DNA of 64,000 nt from Pectinophora gossypiella (GCF_024362695.1 NC_065425.1:5461001-5525000); one strand, 5' to 3'. Counted from the stretch's first letter, positions 53,901 to 63,066 are shown. The notes: generated by a model not told the origin, from the letters alone. A program made the numbers and translations.

Positions 53901-55324
53901 TTAGACAATCAGGTGACCAGCCTGCAATATCCTAACCAAATAAGGGATTACGAAGTCTTCTTCTATCGTGTGGGTTGTAAAGTGAATCACCGACCTCATC
54001 AACTCTGGTGTCAGGGTTATTATTGAGCCGCCAAAGGCTGACATGGCTCATGTAACGACTACTTACTTACTTATAAAGTGATTTTTATGATATGTCCCCA
54101 CTGGGATTAGAACCCGTGAAATCCGGCAACGGAAACGACTGGACCATGGAGGCCATTGATTAGTACCTAGTCAGGCTATATATTAACGACCTTTCCGTAG
54201 ATATAAGAAAGAATGGAATAGTTCCAAGACAAATTAATGTCGAGTTGGTCTACAGTATAATTAATGCTGCTAACCTGATTGTAACTACAGGTGTACGTAG
54301 TGGCTTTTCACAATCACATGTGCCTAATGGAGAACCAATTCCCGAGGCCTCATGAATATATCCCAGAGAGATGGATCGAGAAAGGGCCCTTAAGTCATCG
54401 GAACGCCCATCCTTTCGCCTACAGTCCCTTTGGATTTGGAACCAGAAATTGTATAGGTAATTATTATTAAAGTCAACTTCTTCGTCGATTTCACCAGCCT
54501 ATGGTCGGAGTCATTATCGAGCTGCCTTAGGTTCTTTTGAGGGCTCATATAGTACGTATACCTTCTGAACTAAATACTTAGTTAGTTCACTTGCTTATTG
54601 TTTAATTATCTTACTTTCAGACAATCAAGTAATTTGCTTAACATTTTTTTTTATTTTGATTATGTTTTATTCTTCTTACTACTTATTAGGTTTATGGTGA
54701 TCGTGAAACTTACAGATGATTGTCATGTTCTTGGCAAGCCTGTGTTCATCCAGCCCTCGCAGTAAGCGCGTCGCGCGCTGCGCTTATTTTATCGAGAGCT
54801 TTGACCAATACGCGTATGACAAAGATAGCATTTGCTGCGTCTATTGGTCGAAACCCTGGATACATTATAATTCGCGCAGCGCGTAGCGCGCGGCGCGCTT
54901 GCCGTGCAGCCTACAGCAATCGTTGTATAGATGAAATGAAGCATTGTTTGTATTTGTAAGTTTTGATGCAGCGACTTTTTATAGAAGCCGTGGTAGCCTA
55001 GTTGGTAGAACGCGTTTTCAATTTAAGGTCGGAGGTTCGAATCCAGCACAGGCCTAAACCAACGATTGTCGAATTTGTTTTCATATTCATGTTTGGATTA
55101 TAAATGATTATCACGTGCACAACGTTGATGAGTTATGGCCGTACTAAGTGAACTATGGCAACATTTTCGCAGGTCATCGCATAGCTGAACTGGAGATGGA
55201 AACTTTTGTAGCGAGAATAATTCAGAAGTTTCACCTGGAGTGGGTCGGCCCGCCGCCGGGGAAGAGGCAGAAGTCTATCAACTATGTCGTTGGCCCGTAT
55301 AACTTTGTATTTAAAGACGTTTAG
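41968..55324 (+). CDS. Mitochondrial-clan cytochrome P450, 10 exons, complete
   Basis: Heme mono-oxygenase of 502 aa. Exons: 41968-42026, 42866-42987, 44584-44711, 49253-49371, 49826-49942, 50863-51141, 51777-51933, 52961-53170, 54291-54456, 55173-55324. All introns are GT-AG, phases agree, and no in-frame stop occurs. The N terminus (MNKVMQIFKIFNNFNKKFAR) is basic and free of acids, as in a mitochondrial presequence. Motifs: proline hinge IPGPPSLPIIG (42-52), helix C WKKAR in exon 5, I-helix AGIDT (323-327), K-helix ESLR (368-371), PERW (422-425), heme loop FGFGTRNCIG (444-453; Cys451 ligand). Sequence style fits the insect mitochondrial clan (CYP12/CYP333-like); electrons would come from adrenodoxin-type ferredoxin. 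Substrate unknown; the clan includes ecdysteroid and detoxification enzymes. The stretch between LREE and YLKACIKE seems about 15-20 residues shorter than usual. Confidence 0.92.
42093..42425 (-). mobile_element. SINE-2 in P450 intron 1
   Basis: (ATG)n tail at the left (CATCATCATCATCATC), body 'tacctaacctgaagatttga' and 'gaagcgactgcctgac', then the tRNA-like head ending 'gccaccgtgg'-type complement at 42415. Close match to 25410-25775. Confidence 0.7.
43135..43250 (-). repeat. Interspersed repeat, complement of 8385 family
   Basis: 'aagctttctgttggaccaac' and 'tggtaggcgctcc' are the reverse of 'gttggtctaacagaaagctc'. Followed by a TTTA microsatellite (43231-43255). Confidence 0.5.
43600..43870 (-). 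repeat. MITE D end plus SINE-1 tail (-)
   Basis: 43600-43680 resembles 41165-41225 ('acaattcaggaacctttggc', 'gagggtttaaatgtccacg'). 43685-43870 is the complement of the SINE-1 body and tail ('accctggtgtcagggctact', 'gtaaccgggaccaac'). Confidence 0.5.
44075..44538. mobile_element. Two family B palindromic MITEs in P450 intron 2
   Basis: 44075-44296 and 44335-44538 each start 'gggtg-ta-gtgacat' and end in its complement. The inner arms carry 'cgcaaaagta' and 'gacggaaaattctacttgat'. The second ends 45 bp before exon 3, close to the splice acceptor. Confidence 0.7.
44727..44830 (-). repeat. SINE-1 tail fragment (-)
   Basis: 'catcaaccctggtgtcagag' and 'gagccgccaaaggcccctga' match 43720-43780. 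Starts 15 bp after the exon 3 donor. Confidence 0.6.
44946..45531 (-). pseudogene. CR1/Jockey-type LINE, 3' part of disrupted copy
   Basis: The minus strand encodes the end of ORF2: FKEINILTLASQYIFEN, then (after one frameshift) RLHKITKSFKGQCIRFYNK, IPIDIQNLPFNCFK and GYYKVSDYLEDMNAWD-stop. The 3' UTR ends in TTTGAA repeats at 44946-44965. It joins, across the foldback insertion, to 48134-48757. Confidence 0.8.
45532..48133. mobile_element. 2.6-kb foldback (palindromic) element in P450 intron 3
   Basis: Left arm 45532-46661 and right arm 47011-48133 are inverted copies of about 1.1 kb (roughly 95% identical where compared), around a centre of about 350 bp. Weaker inverted homology extends some 22 bp further into the centre. 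Each arm holds a direct duplication of a unit of about 550 bp: 'acttggtccaagaacctcca' begins the copies near 45557 and 46107, mirrored on the right. The outer ends share 'aatgggc' but are imperfect. The element sits inside a CR1/Jockey ORF. No transposase is visible. A 90-codon frame in the centre (46779-47051) matches nothing I know. Confidence 0.85.
48134..48757 (-). pseudogene. CR1/Jockey-type LINE RT fragment, 5' part of disrupted copy
   Basis: The minus strand encodes TQGSILGPFLFLVYINDLP and LFADDTSLL (the FADD form of the RT catalytic box), then thumb-type sequence down to AIRAIYKLGPKMSLRNK, where the foldback begins. The missing continuation FKEINILT is found at 45531 reading left. The RT is 5'-truncated at about 48757, losing the upstream RT motifs and the endonuclease. 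Confidence 0.82.
48965..49110 (-). pseudogene. RTE-type LINE ORF end in P450 intron 3
   Basis: The minus strand reads AYLEQIKEKTNVMSYKKVKE and then DRQDWRMLHRQEALKL. This is the authentic coding context of the 'tagcat-ctcca' tail found on the RTE-tailed SINE. About 140 bp upstream of exon 4. Confidence 0.72.
50384..50528 (-). mobile_element. MITE family A, 145 bp, in P450 intron 5
   Basis: Same ends as the other family A copies. Three extra bases inside, and TG instead of TA on the left flank, so an older copy. Confidence 0.7.
50595..50815 (+). repeat. Interspersed repeat in P450 intron 5
   Basis: Blocks 'cacccactcctagccagct', 'gggcgagcccattgccatta' and 'gtgatatcaaatatctatga' are shared with 10575-10800. 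Ends about 50 bp before exon 6. Confidence 0.55.
51142..51776 (+). other. P450 intron 6
   Basis: Mostly unique. 'ctgttaggttaggttagcc' at about 51519-51537 is a short TTAGG-type (insect telomere motif) run. No other feature seen. Confidence 0.6.
52573..52735 (+). repeat. CR1/Jockey-type LINE 3' UTR fragment in P450 intron 7
   Basis: Opposite orientation to the other copies: 'tgccgaggtttttcttgcag', 'ggttgtgagaagctg' and 'ggcggatgagacgttcg'. The rest of the intron (51934-52960) shows nothing recognised. Confidence 0.6.
53235..53400. mobile_element. Palindromic MITE family D, 166 bp, in P450 intron 8
   Basis: Ends 'tcaggggggttaaaatggcc' and its near-exact complement at 53381-53400. The inverted homology continues inward through 'gcaattcatctaagaaagca', leaving a loop of about 30 bp. 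Related ends are at 43650-43680 and 41200-41220. Starts 65 bp after the exon 8 donor. Confidence 0.75.
53415..53670 (+). repeat. SINE-1 body and tail in P450 intron 8
   Basis: 'ccgtgtttcggaagacaagt', then after an unrelated stretch 'gcctttggtggctcaatagt' and 'cctcacaacccacacgataa' with an AAGAAG tail. The head is missing. Confidence 0.55.
53690..54165 (-). repeat. SINE-1 copies (-) in P450 intron 8
   Basis: Two tail-side fragments (53755-53825 and 53950-54060, both with 'tggtgtcag.gttattattg') and a head at 54100-54160 ('ccactgggattagaacccgt', 'ctggaccatggaggcc'). Together they look like one SINE-1 broken by another. Confidence 0.55.
54759..54907. mobile_element. GC-rich hairpin MITE, about 150 bp, in P450 intron 9
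   Basis: The left arm contains 'gcgcgtcgcgcgctgcgc' and then 'tttgaccaatacgcg'. The right arm contains their complements ('cgtctattggtcgaaa', 'gcgcagcgcgtagcgcgc'). Strongly GC-rich in A+T-rich surroundings. The 79-codon frame across it is incidental. Confidence 0.65.
54987..55125 (+). repeat. SINE-2 head in P450 intron 9
   Basis: Pol III boxes 'gtggtagcctagttggt' and 'ggttcgaatccagcacaggc', then 'ttcatgtttggattataaat'. The body is missing. Ends about 45 bp before the last exon. Confidence 0.65.
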
Positions 55325-55417
55325 GTCTAATGAACTAATAATTATAAGTTTTTTTTTTTCAGCTGTGCTCGCCGGCTCGAAGAACCTAAGAATACAATAT
55401 ACATTATTATAACTTAA

Positions 55418-55423
55418 AATAAA
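55418..55423 (+). terminator. Polyadenylation signal of the P450 gene
   Basis: AATAAA 94 bp after the stop codon, the first on this strand in the 3' flank. Confidence 0.6.
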
Positions 55424-55889
55424 ATACCTAAAAAATGTAAAACTATTCAGGGATTTGTTGAATATAATATTGAATAATTAAAGATAATAATGAATAATTA
55501 AAGATATATGATATTGAATAATAATTATATATGCTGTTTGTTTAAATTAAACAAGCCGATTTTTATTCCTTATAGAAAAAATAAAATACCCATTTCTAAT
55601 TGGAACACGTGATGCGCAACAAAAGACTGCGATTTTTTCTTATGCGGAATTTCCACTTAATAACTTACCGGATTTCTTTTCTAATTTTTCCTTCATTCAA
55701 GTCCTTCGAAAAATTCACTTCTTTCGTCCCTTCTTATTATTGGGAAATGCGTAAGCATTGAATAATTTAAACGTTTGTTATAAATACATATGAAAAATCT
55801 TGTGTTAATCTTAAGTAGGTACCTATTTATTTCTTCAAATTAAGTGGTGCGTCAGGAAAGAAAGAAAGAAAGGATTATAGGATTACAGG

Positions 55890-56245
55890 ATTATAGTACC
55901 TCAGTGATTTTTTTGGTTTGTGCCAACTCCGACGGGAAATAGGTGAGATGTTGTGTACTTTTTATTAAAAGATTTGACGAGTATGTTTGACCACATTCCA
56001 GCTTGGAGTTAAACAGGCGATGTGGTCTAAAGTGGAGCACTCTTGCCTTGAAAATCCCCAAATTATAAATTATATGTATACAATACACAGGAAGAGAATT
56101 CCATTCATTAGCAGTTCGCATAATGTAGGAGGAAGCGAATAGTTCGAAGGGAAAGAATGTCCACCACATATGGATGGAATCCCTCCCCGCGTTGTGTTAT
56201 AAGATGGTGAAAGGTGCAGGTGAAATCAGTTCGTGTGATTCATGA
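55890..56245 (-). pseudogene. Decayed Jockey-type LINE ORF2 C terminus
   Basis: The minus strand reads QRGEGFHPYVVDI in one frame and then FASSYIMRTANEWNSLPV and YNLGIFKARVLHF in another. These are the usual blocks of the end of Jockey-type ORF2 (SF..RTA..WN.LP...YNL..FK.RV). At least one frameshift separates them. Confidence 0.65.
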
Positions 56246-57014
56246 GCACTCTCATCGAAATAATAAAAAACACACGTGTATCTATATAATGTACGAATGA
56301 CATAAAAAGGTCAGAATGAAAAAGTGATAGCTGAATAGGGTATTTCACTGGGTCAAAAATAAAATTATAAAATGCTAATCTAGAAATAGAAGCCAGTCTA
56401 AAGATGAACAAAAATCAATCTCTTTTTACTTTTTGGCTTATTTTCGAATTTAATTTGTGAAATAAATAGCAATGAATACGACGTATGACCGCTTTTATTG
56501 ATGACGTTACCGAACAGTATTTCCATGCAAAGTCCAAAGAAATCTTTCGTTTTGCCGTTTCGTAAAAAGTAGCTAATTTGACTAGGTTGTCAAATAGCCC
56601 ATTAAAGAAGAAAATGCATTCAACTTTATGTAGGTACTTTCAGATTTTTATGTTCTTATGTATTTTCATATTCTTGTTTCATACATTTTAGTGTCATTTT
56701 TCCGTAGTTGAGTTTTTGTTTTTAAACTTATACTATTTTAAAAATAGAACATAAACGCATTACAATGGCGGTAGTGCACAGTAATTAAGGTACGCGGTGA
56801 CACAGATAATTAATTCCGTAGACGACGCGCTCGCTGCGGGTTCGAGAATAGACCCCCAGCCACTCGTACATTATACTTATTCGAAAAAATCTTCTTTTGT
56901 TTTGGACCCAGCCTTGCCCGAATACATTGACAGGCATTGGCATTTTTTTTTTGATAAATATTATTGAAGTATGAGAGATGACACAAGCTCAGAAGTACAT
57001 CCATCGCAAGATGA
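56246..57014. other. Intergenic, nothing recognised
   Basis: A+T-rich; no supported gene or named repeat. Confidence 0.4.
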
Positions 57015-57130
57015 TCTGAGCACCCACACCTTACCGAGCTTTCTGTTAGATCAACGCGATTGGTGGAACCGTATCGCCGTCTATAATGATAATGGTGTTA
57101 GTGAAAGCTGCAATCAAGATTAAACCCCCG
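57015..57130 (-). repeat. Interspersed repeat, complement of 8385 family
   Basis: 'accgagctttctgttagatc' and 'gtatcgccgtctata' in the order expected for the reverse strand. Confidence 0.5.
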
Positions 57131-57993
57131 AAGCAAGGCGGTGTATTTTTTTACGGCGCATTAGCGCTTCTGCACTGTAAAGTCTTGAAATGTAAATAAA
57201 TAAAAAAATGTAAGAGATCTCATTATGACATCTTAAATATGACATCTGAACTGAATTTTCTTGCTCACCGTGCATATTGAAACTAAAATAAGGTTAAGCT
57301 TATATCCTCTAGAATAGGCACTATATAGTAGATTTAATTAAATAAATAAATTAAATAGATGTTACAGTCAAAAGGGTAGAAAATACGCCTGGACATTTTA
57401 AAAAGAAAACTTCCATAACGTTATCTTAGCGATGGTTGCCTATACCCAGCCTAAGGCGCTTCCTTACATTTGCGTTATAATTTATGGGATATTTTAATTT
57501 TAATTAACAGCACTTTGATACCAACCATCCCGTGACGTCACATCAGCAATGTTTAGGCAATTTTGTATCGTGATTTATTATTTACGAAATAGATATAAAT
57601 TAAACTTAATTAGTAAAAGGATCCTTTGAATATTCTTACACGAAAAGAAATAAAAATACATTTATTTTGAAGTAGTTTTCTTTTCCTTTTCATATTGTGT
57701 GAAGATTTCGTTTTTATTATTTCGTAGAATTCGTTTTCTTTGAACAATTTATTTATTTCATGCTTGACAAATTTTGTGTCAGAGAAAATTAATTGCTATT
57801 GTATTGTGTTTATTAAAGTTTATTATATTATAAAATAATTGCTTTGTTTATTGTCCGACATAACTTGAGCTATATAACTTTGTAAGTCGACTTGGGGATC
57901 AAATAACCAAAAACACTAAGTAACAAAAGTTTTTAGGCAAGGAATATTTAGAAAAGAAGTCCATATTTCGACTGGGTATTTAAAAGAACTCGA
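57131..57993. other. Intergenic, nothing recognised
   Basis: No gene or named repeat visible. Confidence 0.4.
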
Positions 57994-58175
57994 GGAGCTC
58001 GGTGGCGCAGCGGTAAACGCGCTCGGTCTGCGATTGTTGAAGTTAAGCAACTTTCGCAAAGGCCGGTCATAAGATGGGTGACCACAAAAAAAAGTTTTCA
58101 TCTCGAGCTCCTCCGTGCTTCGGAAGGCACGTTAAGCCGTTGGTCCCGGATGCATTAGCAGTCGTTAATAACCAT
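57994..58175 (+). mobile_element. SINE with tRNA-like head and 5S rRNA-like segment
   Basis: The head 'ggagctcggtggcgcagcgg' has a tRNA box-A-like GTGGCGCAGCGG. It is followed by 58036-58083, which matches the internal promoter region of 5S rRNA: 'gaagttaagcaac' (5S box A) and 'gatgggtgacc' (5S box C), with a shortened spacer. The body then carries 'cggaaggcacgttaagccgt', the block also present in SINE-1, and ends near 'gcagtcgttaataacc'. Too short and rearranged to be a 5S gene. Confidence 0.75.
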
Positions 58176-58587
58176 AATTTTTCTTTATGATTATGTCAAT
58201 GGTGTTACCTTCAGGACACCACTCGAATGCCGCTTTTGTTAGTTCTCCCATCCAGTTTAGTCCGCTTTTCTCCAGTTTAGATTGAAAATGGTCTAAATCC
58301 GTAATATTCAGTTACGTTCCGTTTCCGGGAGTATTTCTACTATGGAAATGTTCTCGGCAGTAAAAAGGCGAAAAACTCATATAAAAAGAGCTTTATTACC
58401 TAATCTTTAAGCAATTAAGACTACAGTAGAAGAAAGAACAATTTGAAAAAGAAAAGCAGTCAGTGTCTTTACGTAGGTACTATTAAAGAGTCCTTATAAC
58501 GAGATAATTCCCACTTTGGGGACATTCCCGGGAACGACACATCACTGGTAATAATTATTCTGCTCGCGGTCTCGTAATTATACATAC

Positions 58588-58815
58588 ATACATAAACTCA
58601 CGCCCGTAATCCCTAATGGGGTGGGCAGAGCGACAAGTAATCAAAGATAACTTGCAGCCACTGTTGATACAATGTCGTAAGCTGGATATGATAAACCTTA
58701 AGGGATCAGCCTATCGCCCATAATATTAGTCCATCCTGTTAGAGGATACAATCCCTCTGTCGGTTTTTACGACATGCCCGAGAAGACAAGAAGCTGAACG
58801 TGTTCTACGTTTTTT
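58588..58815 (+). repeat. Interspersed SINE-like repeat ('aactcacgcccgtaatcc')
   Basis: Starts after a CATA microsatellite. Blocks 'ggggtgggcagagcgac' and 'ataacttgcagcca' also occur, diverged, at about 10015-10060. Its start resembles 19700-19735. Non-coding. Confidence 0.5.
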
Positions 58816-59379
58816 ATTTGCTCCCAGAACAGCATAGAAGCAGTTATAAATTATAAATTGTATTATTAAAGTGATAGATCACAAAATATATTATTCTGAC
58901 TTCTATTTGAGGACTCTAAAAATAGTGCCGTCGTCTACTTACAAGGAGTACAAGAGATAGATAGAGAAATATCTTGAAAAAAGAAATTTAAAAAATTGAA
59001 ATATTTTATATCATACAGCGTGTTACGAGTCTTGTTAATGTTGAAACTTTATCGTTTGCAATGCTACTTTGCGAGGACTTTTGACAACTACTAAATTAAC
59101 GTTGTTATTTCTATGTTCTTGTGTTATTCTTTGCGTTCTCAGTTTAAAATGAAGTTAGTTTTTGCTTGCTTTTGTTACGTTTGTGGTTCTATAGTTTGAA
59201 AAACCACACAATATAGGTACGTACCTTCTTCTTCTATCGTGTGCGTTGTGAGGTGGAGTACCAACCTCATCAACCCTGGTCTGGGAGCAAATAAAAAAAA
59301 TAGACCGCGTTCAGCGGCTCATTTTCCCAGCATGTCGAAAAACCGACAGAAGGTTTATGTGATTTCTAATGTTAGATAG
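58816..59379. other. Intergenic with SINE-1 tail piece
   Basis: 59225-59280 is a minus-strand SINE-1 tail ('cttcttctatcgtgtgcgtt', 'accaacctcatcaaccc'). Otherwise nothing recognised. Confidence 0.45.
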
Positions 59380-59480
59380 AAAAAAATCGATCGACCTAAT
59401 ATAGACTGTAGAATTGTTACGTGGAGATCCTTTGGGGAGGCCTATGCCCAGCAGTGGGCGTCGTACGGCTGATGATGATG
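59380..59480 (+). repeat. RTE-type LINE 3' end
   Basis: Encodes EAYAQQWASYG-stop followed by TGATGATGATGA, the ORF end and tail of the RTE-like lineage seen in antisense at 35855. Confidence 0.6.
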
Positions 59481-60388
59481 ACACTTGTTATGTACTTCTT
59501 CTATCGTGTGGATTGTGAGGTGTTGTTTACTTTTTACTTTATCACGTTAAAAGGTAACGTATAGGTAATTATCATTACCTATGAGAAAAAAGTGAACAAC
59601 GCCATCTATCGTATGTTTGAGGAACGTTGATTGGCAAATCCCTAATTGTCAACAAATTAGTCATGAATAAATTATTTCCTGTTATTTCTTATTGTATTTT
59701 TCCCTTATTAGTTCCATGGTTGTTTGCAAGGGTTTTTCTGATGTTTTATCCCCAATAAACCAAAAATAAAACCTTGTGAAAACTTGTTACCATTACAATC
59801 TATGCTTTTGCACTGAGTAGACGTTTCTGAGATTTTTATTAATAATATTTTTATTGCAAGATTTTTAAGGTAAATGAATTCAATTTATACACTCTTTAGA
59901 TATAACTTCATTACGTTTGTTGAAAAATATATAACACGCCTGTATTTTCGAAGGGGTCCCCAAATCCTCGGCAGCTATGTTCCATTGACATAATTATTAT
60001 AAACATGATTCGATATGTTTATACAAAGTCAATGTCCCATAGTCCCATAGTCAATGTCCCATAATTATAATTGGGAGCGAGCACAAAATCTACCACGTGA
60101 TATCAATTATTTATGATACAAACATGAATATATTGGACTGTGTTAAAGATAAATTATAAAATACTAATCTAGAAAATTTTACTAAGTATTCAAACTTCCG
60201 TTTTGACGTTTCGTAAAACGTATCTCATTTGACTAGGATTTCAAGTAGCCTACTCAAACTATAAAGTCAAACACAGTGGTTTAGAGATAATGATGTAAGT
60301 TATGTTCAGAGGACGCTAACCACGGATGTCTTGATATTTTTTATTAAGGAGTTGTTATATTTTTCTTAATTATTGCTTACCATTTCAG
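59481..60388. other. Upstream region of the small secreted-protein gene
   Basis: 59935-60130 contains diverged pieces of the 10575/50595 repeat. The last 30 bp ('cttaattattgcttaccatt', then TCAG) form a good splice acceptor directly before the ATG at 60389, so a non-coding first exon probably lies further upstream. Confidence 0.45.
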
Positions 60389-62984
60389 ATGGGTGTTACG
60401 TCACTGTTCGTATTAGTGGTTGTAACTACTTGTAAGTACTTATTATAGAATACTCTATTGCCAATTAAGTATAAGTATACAAATGGATTTTTCCGTCGCA
60501 ATATTTATTTTTTTAATGTTTTCAATTATATACTTTTGCGCTGAAAAAATCCACGTGATATTAACTCAGAATAATTAGCTGAATCATCCCCCTCAATATT
60601 CGTTCGATGTCACTTACACCCCGTGCAAATACTTACTGGTAGCCATACAAGTATGAGTATTAGTGACATCGTAACGAATACTGAGGTGGATGATTCAGAC
60701 TATGATTCTGAGTTAATATCAAGTGGAATTTTCCGTCGCAAAATTCATGACTGTCTTTGTGTTTTATTTTTTTATTTTTTCAGTTCTGTACTTTTGCGAT
60801 GAATAATTCCACTTTATATTAACTTAGAACAATGAGCTAAATCATCTCCCTCAGCGTTTGTTGCAATGTCACTTACACACCGTACAAATACATATAGGTA
60901 GTCATACAATTACGCATGAGTGTTAGTGACACCGTAACGAATACTGAGGGGGATGATTCAGACCATGATTCTGAGTTGGTATCAAGTGGAACTTCCTGTC
61001 GAAAAAGTTATGAAAATTTTAGTATTTTTTTGTAATTTTTTATAATAATAATAATAAAAAAGTTTATTTAGGTAAAACTAACGACACACATATATATTTA
61101 CAATATTAAAATATACACACATTCATATTTAGTTGGAAAACATAAAGGTACATGGGTGCCGCAGCTCACCAAGAAAGGCCAGGGTTCAGTGAAAATTTAC
61201 CCAGAGGGCAACACTGATTTTCAACCCACGCCGAATTTTTTTCAGTTTTATACTTTTGCGATCCCATGTATATTACTTTATACATTGTTTGAGGTTTACG
61301 CCGTTATATGTTTACAATGATGGTAATTATTGAAACACATAATATAGGTTCTTACCGCGGTACATCAGGCAGGCAGGAACCCAATGGTGGTTAGAACCCG
61401 ATATCATGTGTTTCAATGGTACCAATTACTTTGCTAAAAACACCTTATCCTTTACAGGCTTTCTTAACTGTCAAGTGAATTCTGCAAGGGATGAACACAC
61501 ATGCACACAAGGTAAGTAAAAAACATCAAAATTTCAACTGATTTCAATAAGGAATTTTATAAAAGTTGGAACATGGTTTCAAAACATAACATAACATAAA
61601 CAGCTTATATACGTCCCACTGCTGGGCACAGGCTTCCTCTGAATCAACTGGAGGGGATATGGAGCATACTCCATCACGCTGCTCCAATGCTGTTGCTGTT
61701 GGTTGGTGGAGGTGTTTTATTTACGGCTAATGGCCGGCGTGCCCTCCGAACAATCAAGTTTTTCGGACAATCAGGGGATTCAAGCCTGAAAAGTCGTTAC
61801 CAAACAAAGGACAGTCTCACAAAGTGATTTCGACAAAGTCCCCATCGGGAATCAAACCCGGACCCTCCAGATCGTGAGCCTAACGCTCTAACCACTAGAC
61901 CACGGAGGCTGTTTCAAAAACAAATTCGAAAATCGTTTAGACCTCTGCTGAGATTCTCGAATCTGCTCCCTCGCAGTGAGAGTCAAGCGTTCTTCCAACT
62001 GGGTTACCACGGGTTCCTAACGGATTCTGCATATTCCAAAAAATAATTACATATACATTAACAATTTCATGATTTTCAGACTATGCCAAAATCAATATAG
62101 ACTTGGCTCAAGACATAAAATACAATAGAAGAGATGCGTACAGAAAAGGCTGCGAGGAAAGTCGAAAGCTGGTAGAGGAATGTGCTAAGAATCACTTCAG
62201 TTTGACCATCTTGAAAATGGGATACGAACAAAACTGTTTAAGCGCTGAGGTAAGCCGATTTTTTATCTGTATAATAAATTAATGAATTGCTGTTCGTTAG
62301 TTTCGCTAAAACTCGAGAATGGCTAAACCGATTTGACTAATTTTAGTCTTGAAATATTTGTCGGAGTCCAGCGAAGGTTTAAACGTTGAGGAAATATGGA
62401 AAAGGTGATATACAGTTTACTGGGCCATGTAATAATATATATTATACATATATAGCAGGAAAATGGGTAGGAAATAATAATTACGTGAATCCGGAAACAA
62501 AATAAATAAATTACTATTTTTCCGTATTAGGACGTATTCTGAATTATATTGTAAGTTATAGGATTTTCACCAGTTTAAACCCACATTATTGTTTAAATTG
62601 TAACCCTCGGAAGCTGCGTGGTCACTTCCCGCACGAGCATATTATTAAATTGCTTACTGGGAGGTCAACAACTTTGTAATTGTAAAATGCTGGAGAAATA
62701 TTTATTTTTATTTATTATTTATTACATTAGTGGTGCAACATTATTTTTAATATTTATATTTTTGAGTTTCAATTACGTTTTTCGACATTGTCATAATGTA
62801 CCCAACAAAAATCATTTTTTTAAGTGGTCTTAGGTCGGTATACAAGTATAACTAAGTTTTAGTAATTTATTTTTTCATCTATTTACAGGCTCAAAAGTGG
62901 TTGAACTCAAGTGGGACGATGATGCAAGGAGGCTTGCTGACAGGAATTCTTACCATTCTGACCATAATTTTAAGATTCTACTAA
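60389..62984 (+). CDS. Small secreted, probably GPI-anchored four-cysteine protein (unrecognised)
   Basis: Four exons, 60389-60431, 61458-61511, 62080-62249 and 62889-62984, all with GT-AG introns and consistent phases, give 120 aa. Residues 1-18 (MGVTSLFVLVVVTTCFLN) form a signal peptide. The mature part has Cys30, Cys57, Cys67 and Cys85, enough for two disulphides, in a charged, probably helical stretch (DYAKINIDLAQDIKYNRRD, KGCEESRKLVEECAKNH). Near the C terminus NSSG (95-98) offers both an N-glycosylation sequon and a GPI attachment site. It is followed by a hydrophobic end (GGLLTGILTILTIILRFY) with only one basic residue. I do not recognise the family and infer no function beyond an outer-membrane-face or secreted location. 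A single-pass membrane anchor is the alternative to GPI. Confidence 0.75.
60480..60887. mobile_element. Two family B palindromic MITEs in intron 1 of the secreted-protein gene
   Basis: 60480-60625 has inner arm 'ggatttttccgtcgcaa' and right arm ending 'gatgtcacttacaccccg'. 60655-60887 is complete, from 'agtgacatcgtaacgaatac' to its complement. The left arm of the first copy, if present, would overlap the first coding exon. Confidence 0.65.
60915..61275. mobile_element. Family B MITE split by a LINE-tail insertion
   Basis: The left arm 60915-61010 is well conserved ('gtgttagtgacaccgtaacg', 'actgagggggatgattcag'). After the interruption the centre resumes at 61243 with 'cagttttatacttttgcgat' and is then lost. 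Confidence 0.65.
61042..61233 (-). mobile_element. 192-bp LINE 3'-end insertion with target duplication
   Basis: Starts with (ATA)n and 'aaaaaagtttatttaggtaa' as at 2886, and is flanked by 'aatttttt' at 61034-61041 and again at 61234-61241. Its interior 'catgggtgccgcagctcacc' is unlike the host MITE. A heavily 5'-truncated retroposition in minus orientation. Confidence 0.7.
61595..62035 (-). mobile_element. SINE-1-like full copy with adjacent SINE-2 head
   Basis: 61595-61915 runs from the tail ('cccactgctgggcacaggc') through 'caaacaaaggacagtctcac' to the tRNA-like head complement ('aatcaaacccggaccctcca', 'ctagaccacggaggctg'). 61920-62035 is the head of a SINE-2 in the same orientation ('tcgcagtgagagtcaagcg'). 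It fills most of intron 2 of the secreted-protein gene. Confidence 0.65.
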
Positions 62985-63060
62985 ACCAACAAGATATACA
63001 TAATAATTGTAGTTAATATTTTTTTATTTTACAATTTTACGGGTCTTATAACTGTACCAA

Positions 63061-63066
63061 AATAAA
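63061..63066 (+). terminator. Polyadenylation signal of the secreted-protein gene
   Basis: AATAAA 77 bp after the stop codon at 62982-62984. Confidence 0.6.

Noticed and set aside
58036..58083. Possible 5S rRNA gene
   Set aside because: Only the promoter-like core matches; the spacer is shortened and both ends of 5S rRNA are missing.
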